Shown: one piece after another, positions 41,449 to 46,899 of the stretch
Position numbering within the stretch: the stretch's first letter is position 1
How the letters are laid out: every line of letters starts with the position of its first letter
NCBI GenBank assembly: GCA_031548875.1
Contig: JAVBQQ010000038.1
Span: forward strand, 1 to 46,899
DNA: 46,899 nt
Source of the DNA: JAAYCI01 sp031548875
GTDB taxonomy: Bacteria; Bacillota; Clostridia; Oscillospirales; Ruminococcaceae
Direction of reading: 5' to 3'
Notes under the pieces: model-generated
Told to the model about the DNA's origin: nothing
Databases searched by the model: none
The model's input: only the letters and a program-made list of their open reading frames with translations
Program-made: the position numbers and the translations under genes

Positions 41449-43266
41449 CCCGTCCTCGCTCTGCATGTCATAGATGCGCTTGTACAGCCCTGGCTGTTTG
41501 ATGAGCCCCTCGTGTGTGCCCATGGCCGTAATGCGCCCGTCCTCCAGCACCATGATGTTGTCCGCCTGCATCAGCGTGTTGATGCGGTGGCTGATGAGCA
41601 CCACCGTGGCGTCGCCCTTCTCGCGGCGCAGCGCCTCGCGGATGCGGGCGTCGGTCTCCAGGTCCACGGCGCTCATGCTGTCGTCGAACACCATCACCGG
41701 TGCGTCCAGCATCAGCGTGCGGGCGATGGCCACCCGCTGCTTCTGCCCGCCGGACAGCGTGACCCCACGTTCGCCCACAACCGTGTCGTACCCGTTGGCA
41801 AAGCCGCTGATGGCCTCGTCCACGGCGGCCACGTCCGCCGTGTGGCGGATGCGCGGGCGGTCGGGGGCGCCGCCCGCTTCGATGGCAATGGCGATGTTCT
41901 CCTCGATGGTGCGCGAGTAGAGGAAGGGCTCCTGCAGCACAAGCCCCACGTTGCGGCGCAGGTAGCCGCGGCTTATGCGGCGCACCTCCACATCGCCATA
42001 GTAGATGTTGCCAAAACCGTCGGGCAGGTCGTACAGCCGGTTCAGCAGGTATGTTATGGTGGACTTGCCGCTGCCCGTGGCGCCCAGGATGCCGAAGGTG
42101 GAGCCCGCCGGGATGGTGAAGGAGAGGTCCTTCAGCACCGGCTGGTGCTCGTAGCCAAAGGTGACGTTCTCAAATCGGATGGGCACGTCCAGCGGCGGGG
42201 TGAGGGCGTCCGGCTCGGGGGTTTCCTCCTCCGCGTCCAGTATCTCCTGCAGCCGCCTGGCGGACACGCCGGCCTTGCTCATCTCCGAAAGCGTGCGCCC
42301 CAGCGCGCGGATAGGCCAGGCCAGCTGCTGGTTGTACGCCACGAAGACAATGAACTCGCCCAGCGTGATGTTGCCGTTCGCCGCCAGCACGGCGCCGGCC
42401 ACCATCACGCTCAAAATCTGCAGGCCGGTGGCAATGTCGCCCACGCCCCAGTAGGCGCTCAACGTCTTGCCCAGGCGTATCCACAAATCGGCAAAATGCT
42501 GGTTGAACCGGTCGAACCGTTTCAGCTCGTACTGCTCGCGCCCAAACGCGCGCACCACACGCACGCCGGTCAGGTTCTCCTGCACGGCGGTGGTCAGCGC
42601 TCCCTCGGCCTCGTCCGCCTTCAAAAAGCGGGTGCCCACCACCCGATGGAAGATGATGGAGTAGAGCGCGATGAGCGGGATGAAGATGAGCGAGATGAGC
42701 GTGAGCGTCGTGTTCATCCAGAACATGAGCGCCAGCGCCACCGCCACCAGCAGCACCGTACGCGCCACCTCCAAGAGCTGCATCGAGGCAAAGTTGCGCA
42801 CAACGTCCAGGTCCGCCGTGCAGCGCTGGATAATATCGCCGGTGGGGTGGCTGCCGTGCCACTGGAAGGGCAGTTTCTGTACGTGGGCGTACATATTGTC
42901 CCGCAGGCTGCTGGCAAAGCGTTCGGTGCCGGTGGCCATGCACATGCGGGAGAGGAAGTTGAACAGCGCCGCCGCGCCCATGGCAATGAGGATGGCCCCT
43001 GCACAATAGTAAAAGCTTTGCGGGATGGCCCCGGTGAAGCCGATGGACGATAGCCACTCCTGCGCGAAGGGGGGCAGCGTGGAGGGCTGGCCGGCCAGCA
43101 GCGTATCGAAGGTGAAGCGGATGACCTGCGGCATGAGGAAGTTTGCCGCGATGCTGACGAGTGAGCCCAGCACCGCCAGCACAAACCAGCGCCGGATGCC
43201 CGCCGAATGCCTGCCGATAAAACCCAGCACGCCCATCTCGCGCCTGCCCTGCGTTTCCTTTTTCAT
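41446..43266 (-). CDS. ABC exporter half-transporter, degenerate Walker B
   Basis: A 606-residue exporter half. Six membrane helices span about 20-310. Walker A is GATGSGKST, signature LSGGQKQRVAIARTL intact, but Walker B reads VMVFDDSMSAVD, where Asp replaces the catalytic Glu. This is the hallmark of the degenerate-site subunit in heterodimeric exporters. AAGGAGGTG precedes the ATG. It is the first gene of the pair; the partner follows after the repeat, 286 bases on. Substrate not predictable. Confidence 0.92.
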   Translation of the reverse strand: MKKETQGRREMGVLGFIGRHSAGIRRWFVLAVLGSLVSIAANFLMPQVIRFTFDTLLAGQPSTLPPFAQEWLSSIGFTGAIPQSFYYCAGAILIAMGAAALFNFLSRMCMATGTERFASSLRDNMYAHVQKLPFQWHGSHPTGDIIQRCTADLDVVRNFASMQLLEVARTVLLVAVALALMFWMNTTLTLISLIFIPLIALYSIIFHRVVGTRFLKADEAEGALTTAVQENLTGVRVVRAFGREQYELKRFDRFNQHFADLWIRLGKTLSAYWGVGDIATGLQILSVMVAGAVLAANGNITLGEFIVFVAYNQQLAWPIRALGRTLSEMSKAGVSARRLQEILDAEEETPEPDALTPPLDVPIRFENVTFGYEHQPVLKDLSFTIPAGSTFGILGATGSGKSTITYLLNRLYDLPDGFGNIYYGDVEVRRISRGYLRRNVGLVLQEPFLYSRTIEENIAIAIEAGGAPDRPRIRHTADVAAVDEAISGFANGYDTVVGERGVTLSGGQKQRVAIARTLMLDAPVMVFDDSMSAVDLETDARIREALRREKGDATVVLISHRINTLMQADNIMVLEDGRITAMGTHEGLIKQPGLYKRIYDMQSEDG

Positions 43267-43438
43267 TCCGCCCACCTCCTTTCCATCCCTCTATCTGTTT
43301 GGCAGGGGCATCGGGTGCGCCCCCCGCATGAATGACCCCCACATGGGGCTATTATTTCTCCATACATCTATTCTCTATTTTGCTTGTATTCCGTTCATTC
43401 GTCAAATTTGTTCTGCAAATCAGTAATATATGGTTTTT

Positions 43439-43459
43439 ATTATACGAATAGTATCGTAT
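43439..43459 (-). promoter_or_regulatory. Exporter promoter with overlapping palindrome
   Basis: On the minus strand TATAAT (complement 43439-43444) is the -10; the -35 is weak. ATACGA (43442-43447) and TCGTAT (43454-43459) form an inverted repeat that overlaps it, an arrangement usual for a repressor such as TetR or MarR types. Confidence 0.5.
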
Positions 43460-43500
43460 TTATCTTGCGTTGCCGGCACACCGCCGCGGTGCATCTCTGG

Positions 43501-43530
43501 TTGCCCGTGGCGCGGGCGGCATGGTACACT
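43501..43530 (+). promoter_or_regulatory. Promoter of the esterase gene
   Basis: TTGCCC (43501-43506), 18 bases, TACACT (43525-43530) preceded by TGG, 32 bases before the ATG. Moderate match. Confidence 0.6.
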
Positions 43531-43562
43531 GAACAAAACAGTATTGCAAGGAGGGCTCCGTC

Positions 43563-44597
43563 ATGCACATCCGTCCCTATCCTGGCTATGAACACTTTTT
43601 CGCAGACCCCGACGCCGTGATGGCCACCCTGCCGCCCTGGCGGCCGCCCGAGGGGCTGGAGGTGGCCGACCGCACCCTGCCTGGCCTTTCGGGAGAGGCA
43701 GCTGCCACCGCCCGGCGGAACCTGGGGGCGCCACTGGCGCTTGATGACGGCCAAACGAACGGCGAAGACAGCACACCAGTCAACCCGGCCGTCCCTGTGC
43801 GCATCTACAAGCCCCGCGGCGGCAAGAACCTGCCCGTCGTGGTGGATCTGCATCCCGGAGGCTTTACGATGGGCGGGCCGGACATGTGCAACGAGCGCTG
43901 CGCCCGCTTTGCGCTGGAGGTCTCCTGCGTGGCCGTGGCCGTGGACTACCGCCTGGCGCCCAAGCACCGCTACCCCGCCCAGCTGGAGGACATCCTGGCC
44001 GTGCTGGCTCACATCTGCGCCCACCCTGAGGAGTACGGCGCCGAAAACGATGGAAAGAGTGAAAACACTCTGGCAGGGCAAATGCCTTCACAACCGTGCA
44101 TCGCCCTGTGCGGCACCAGCGCGGGCGGCAACCTGGCCGCCGGGCTGTGCCTCTACCTGCGCGACCATGGCGGTCCGGCCATCGCGCTGCAGATTCTGAA
44201 CTACCCGCTGGTGGCCGGCCTCGCGGACACGCCCTCCTGCCTGCAGCTGGGAGATTCGGGGCCTTTCGTGCAGGTGTCCGCCCTGCGCCACAGCATGGAC
44301 GCCTACCTGGGCCCTCGGGGCGGCGCGCCCCTGCCCAGCTATGCGGCGCCGCTGCTGGCGGCCGACCTCTCCAGCCTGCCGCCGGCGTTCGTGGTGGCCT
44401 GTGAATATGACCCGCTGCGTGACGAGGATATCGACTACGCCCGCCGCCTGCAGCGCCACGGTGTGCAGGCCGAGCTGCACAGCATGCCCCGCGTCTGCCA
44501 CGCCTACGATGAGATCCCCGGTGAACTGACAGACTGGGTGCGCGCCGGCATGGTACTGGCGCTACGCCGGGAATTGGGGGAGCAGTGCAGGCAATAA
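43563..44597 (+). CDS. HSL-family alpha/beta hydrolase (carboxylesterase)
   Basis: A 344-residue esterase of the hormone-sensitive-lipase group. HPGGF (about 97-101) is the oxyanion motif (HGGG in most). The nucleophile Ser186 lies in GTSAGGN, Asp283 in EYDPLRDE and His313 in VCHAYDE. VAVDYRLAPKHRYPAQLED is a typical block. No signal peptide, so cytoplasmic. It should cleave short-chain esters; the natural substrate is unknown. GCAAGGAGG precedes the ATG. The gap after it (44598-44716) is AT-rich and shows no gene. Confidence 0.9.
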   Translation: MHIRPYPGYEHFFADPDAVMATLPPWRPPEGLEVADRTLPGLSGEAAATARRNLGAPLALDDGQTNGEDSTPVNPAVPVRIYKPRGGKNLPVVVDLHPGGFTMGGPDMCNERCARFALEVSCVAVAVDYRLAPKHRYPAQLEDILAVLAHICAHPEEYGAENDGKSENTLAGQMPSQPCIALCGTSAGGNLAAGLCLYLRDHGGPAIALQILNYPLVAGLADTPSCLQLGDSGPFVQVSALRHSMDAYLGPRGGAPLPSYAAPLLAADLSSLPPAFVVACEYDPLRDEDIDYARRLQRHGVQAELHSMPRVCHAYDEIPGELTDWVRAGMVLALRRELGEQCRQ

Positions 44598-44716
44598 ACG
44601 GCTACCATTCATTCCGCGCCACAATACTATAAGTGATTTTATATATTTAATATACAAATTGTATTTTCAATTGCGCCTATTCCCCGCCTGGCACCTGCCC
44701 ACCCTGCTCGTGCGTC

Positions 44717-45241
44717 CTAGTATTCGATGCCCCGGCGGGCGCCCACGCCCTTCTCGCAGGGGTGGGCCAGCGGGCGCATCTCGGTGATGTAGTCGCACAC
44801 GTCGCACAGGGCGGTGATATCCCCCCGCCCTGTCAGCACCACCTCCAGCCCCTCGGGCCGGTTTTGCAGGAAGGCGCGCACGTTTTCCGCGTCCAACATA
44901 CCTGCGTCCAGCGCGCATACGGCCTCGTCCAGCACCAACAGGTCCAGCTCGGGCGCCAGCTTCACCGCCCGCTCAAAGGTGGCCTTCTGCTGCGCCTTGC
45001 AGGCGGCCAGCGCCTCTTCGTCCATCTGCCACACAAAGCCGTCGCAGGGCGGGCTCACTGCCAGCACCCCCAGCTTGGACAGCGAGATCACCTCGCCCGA
45101 GATGCCCAGCTTGCCCGATTTGAGGAACTGGAAAAAGCCCACCCGCAGCCCCTGCCCAGCGGCGCGGGCGGCAAGACCTGCTGCTGCGGTGGTCTTGCCT
45201 TTGCCCTCCCCAGTGTATATGTGTACACAGGATTTACTCAT
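44717..45241 (-). CDS. cobO: Cob(I)alamin adenosyltransferase, CobO/BtuR type
   Basis: A 174-residue P-loop enzyme that transfers the adenosyl group of ATP to cob(I)alamin or corrinoid intermediates. The N-terminus is VHIYTGEGKGKTTAAAGLA with Walker A GEGKGKT; LLVLDEAVCALD is Walker B; VVLTGRGD and DVCDYITEM are typical. The ATG at 45241 has GAGG just upstream, a little close. It lies 105 bases downstream of a histidine phosphatase gene. No other cobalamin synthesis gene is in the window. Confidence 0.93.
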   Translation of the reverse strand: MSKSCVHIYTGEGKGKTTAAAGLAARAAGQGLRVGFFQFLKSGKLGISGEVISLSKLGVLAVSPPCDGFVWQMDEEALAACKAQQKATFERAVKLAPELDLLVLDEAVCALDAGMLDAENVRAFLQNRPEGLEVVLTGRGDITALCDVCDYITEMRPLAHPCEKGVGARRGIEY

Positions 45242-45346
45242 AGTATACCTCTTTAATTCGTTATTACGTTTGTTGATGCGCTTATTGTTTTGCAATATCC
45301 GTCGAGCGCCTTTTGCTCGTGCTTCCGGGCAACAGGCCCCCGGCGT

Positions 45347-45979
45347 TCAATCCTCCCCATAGCCAAACGGCAGCAGGCCCACAACTTCTACCAGCCCGTC
45401 CCGCATCAGCATGGCGGCGTCGGCCCGCACGGTGAAGCCGCAGCCGTTGTCGCTCATCCATTCCTGCGGCGGCTTTTGGGGCAGGCCCCTCTGGGACAGC
45501 ATGGACATGATGACCCCGCCGTGGGTGACGCAGGCGGCCTCGGTCACGCCATTCTGCGCCTGCCAGGTCATCATGGAAACCAGCGCCCCGGCACACCGCG
45601 CTGCAAACGCCTCGCCGCTCTCGCCCCCTTCGGGCAGATAGCCGCTGCACGGGTCCAGCCACCGCAGCAGCTCTTCGTCCTGCATCATGTCCGCGGCGCG
45701 GCGGCCCTCCAACGCGCCAAAACGGTTCTCGCGCAGTTCCTCCACCACCAGGCGCTCCCGCACGTCCGGGTACAGGATGTCTGCCGATTCCAACGCCCGC
45801 CGCATGGGCGAGGAGAACACCGCCCCCACGGGCGGGTAGACGTACCGCGCCTTCAGCGCCGCCAGCTGTTTGACCCCCTCGTCGGCCAGCGGCATGTCTA
45901 TGCCGCCTCCCACGAAGACCCCGTCCAGGTTTCCCTGTGTCAGCCCGTGGCGGAACAGATGCAATTTATAGGTCTTCAT
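45347..45979 (-). CDS. Histidine phosphatase (phosphoglycerate mutase-like), possible CobC
   Basis: A 210-residue phosphatase. LFRHGLTQGN holds the catalytic His; FSSPMRRALESADIL and THGG are the second Arg and His motifs. ELRENRFGALEGR resembles alpha-ribazole phosphatase (CobC), and the cobO neighbour supports that, but such proteins act on many phosphates. The ATG at 45979 has GGAGAAACC; the longer frame begins five codons upstream without a better site. Cytoplasmic. Confidence 0.82.
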   Translation of the reverse strand: MKTYKLHLFRHGLTQGNLDGVFVGGGIDMPLADEGVKQLAALKARYVYPPVGAVFSSPMRRALESADILYPDVRERLVVEELRENRFGALEGRRAADMMQDEELLRWLDPCSGYLPEGGESGEAFAARCAGALVSMMTWQAQNGVTEAACVTHGGVIMSMLSQRGLPQKPPQEWMSDNGCGFTVRADAAMLMRDGLVEVVGLLPFGYGED

Positions 45980-46126
45980 GGTTTCTCCATTCAAATTTTG
46001 CTATTTTTTGCCGCCGCCTTTGGGCCCACCACAATATGTTGCGGTATATGCGGCGCTTTGCCCCGCACATGTAGGGGCGTGACAAAAGACACAGTTTTTC
46101 GGCCTTTTTTTTGACCCGGCACCGCC

Positions 46127-46155
46127 TTTACAAACGGTTTTGACTGTTCTATAAT
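46127..46155 (+). promoter_or_regulatory. Promoter of the XRE regulator gene
   Basis: TTTACA (46127-46132), 17 bases, TATAAT (46150-46155). It lies in the 320-base gap 45980-46299, which has no other gene. Confidence 0.8.
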
Positions 46156-46185
46156 TTACCACAAGTAATGGTTCTGTCCTCTTCC

Positions 46186-46234
46186 TTCCCACAGTTGCCG
46201 GCCGGTGTCTGTGGGAATGGTTTGTCTAATAGAC
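46186..46234 (+). promoter_or_regulatory. Inverted repeats in the leader of the XRE gene
   Basis: TTCCCACAG (46186-46194) pairs exactly with CTGTGGGAA (46209-46217), then GTCTA-A-TAGAC (46224-46234) forms a second palindrome. The latter has the size of an XRE operator; self-regulation is possible. Confidence 0.45.
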
Positions 46235-46299
46235 TGTTCCAGGCCGCGGCATAGGCCTTTTTCTATCGAAATTCAGTTGTTTTAAGGGGTATCGCAGGG

Positions 46300-46899
46300 A
46301 TGGCATCGGAATTCAGCCGCATCATCACCCTTCTTCGCAAGGAGAAGGGTGTCACGCAGAAAAAGGCCGCCGAGGAGCTCGGCGTGTCGCAGGCGTTGCT
46401 CAGCCATTACGAGAAAGGCATCCGCGAGTGCGGGTTGGACTTCGTGGTGCGCGTGGCGGATTATTACAGCGTATCGTGTGACTATCTGCTCGGCCGCAGC
46501 GCAGACCGCAGCGGCCTGACGCTGAACGTGGATGACATCCCTGCGCCCGACACCGCCGCTTCCACCGACGGCCACTTCAAGGGCAGCGTGCTGCCCACGC
46601 TGAACCGCAAGCTGGTAAGCAACAGCCTCAACATCCTGTACGACAAGCTGAACGCCTGCCCGGACAAGGCCCTCGTGAGCGAGATCAGCGGCTACCTGAT
46701 GATGAGTGTGTACCACATGTTCCGGCTCATCTACGGCTCGGTGCCCAGGAACTCGGCCAGCCTGTTCAGCGTGCCGGACCCTCTCTGGCGGGGCTATTGC
46801 AGCGGCGCTATGGACATGACGGCGGCCAACGTGGGAGCCATCCTGAAAGGGGAATCCCACGGGGGCGGCACCCCCCTGCGCGACCTGAACGCCTTCATG
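46300..46899 (+). CDS. XRE-family transcriptional regulator, cut by the window end
   Basis: At least 200 residues; no stop before the window ends. The first 65 residues are a helix-turn-helix of the Xre/Cro kind: RIITLLRKEKGVTQKKAAEELGVSQALLSHYEKGIREC, with LDFVVRVADYYSVSCDYLLGRS, a frequent ending in Clostridia. A helical C-terminal domain follows (residues 105-200) with no known match. AAGGGG precedes the ATG. It is likely a DNA-binding regulator; its targets are not shown. Confidence 0.85.
   Translation, partial: MASEFSRIITLLRKEKGVTQKKAAEELGVSQALLSHYEKGIRECGLDFVVRVADYYSVSCDYLLGRSADRSGLTLNVDDIPAPDTAASTDGHFKGSVLPTLNRKLVSNSLNILYDKLNACPDKALVSEISGYLMMSVYHMFRLIYGSVPRNSASLFSVPDPLWRGYCSGAMDMTAANVGAILKGESHGGGTPLRDLNAFM

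Noticed and set aside
45980..46299. Cobalamin riboswitch upstream of the phosphatase and cobO genes
   Set aside because: I cannot find a B12-box sequence or the needed arms on the minus strand.

Overview
The window is GC-rich DNA from a low-complexity-free, densely coded bacterial chromosome. Gene content points to a Gram-positive anaerobe of the Clostridia, most likely the Oscillospiraceae/Ruminococcaceae (Faecalibacterium, Gemmiger or Subdoligranulum-like). The reasons are a complete clostridial-type Rnf operon (order C-D-G-E-A-B), a NiaR repressor, two DUF3048 (YerB-like) lipoproteins, a BioY transporter, lipobox signal peptides, and strong Gram-positive ribosome binding sites and sigma-A promoters. 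The taxonomic call is inference from gene content. I see no rRNA, complete tRNA, CRISPR array, phage or intact transposon.

Layout. 1-3132: end of an ATP-grasp ligase, an Asp/Glu racemase and a glutamine-dependent asparagine synthetase, which together look like a D-Asp/D-Asn module for the peptidoglycan cross-bridge. 3129-3453: a 325-bp imperfect palindromic repeat. 3502-6858: metG, tatD and a Nudix hydrolase. 6925-7773: a zinc-finger membrane protein of unknown role. 7863-11012: P-loop kinase, VOC protein, birA, bioY and a CYTH protein. 11089-12556: rpsT and a degenerate histidine kinase (both minus). 12791-15078: gapA and a membrane-anchored SGNH hydrolase. 15169-16283 (minus): a CBM9-like protein, a 46-residue membrane microprotein and a RidA-family protein. 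16797-22445: rnfCDGEAB, the ferredoxin:NAD+ oxidoreductase that couples electron flow to ion export. 22622-26351: a MacB-type tripartite efflux system. 26467-28253: niaR and a divergent prokaryotic-RING membrane protein. 28484-29810: rpsF-ssb-rpsR. 30024-34354: a class A PBP, then a phenylacetate-CoA-ligase-like enzyme with a tandem ACT protein. 34445-39021 (minus): a beta-helix surface protein and two DUF3048 lipoproteins. 39315-43266 (minus): a heterodimeric ABC exporter whose two genes are separated by a second copy of the palindromic repeat. 43563-46899: an HSL-type esterase, cobO, a histidine phosphatase, and a truncated XRE regulator.

The least explained signal is the repeat family. Copy A follows asnB, copy B sits inside the ABC exporter operon, and shorter relatives follow the RING gene and birA. 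Each begins at, or within a few tens of bases of, a stop codon. The ends carry a TTCGANT motif like a tRNA T-loop, and copy A folds back on itself over most of its length. Other points worth a look are the degenerate kinase with phased TGTCGAAT repeats over its promoter, the microprotein coupled to RidA, the probable ATT start of a lipoprotein gene, and the D-aspartate module.
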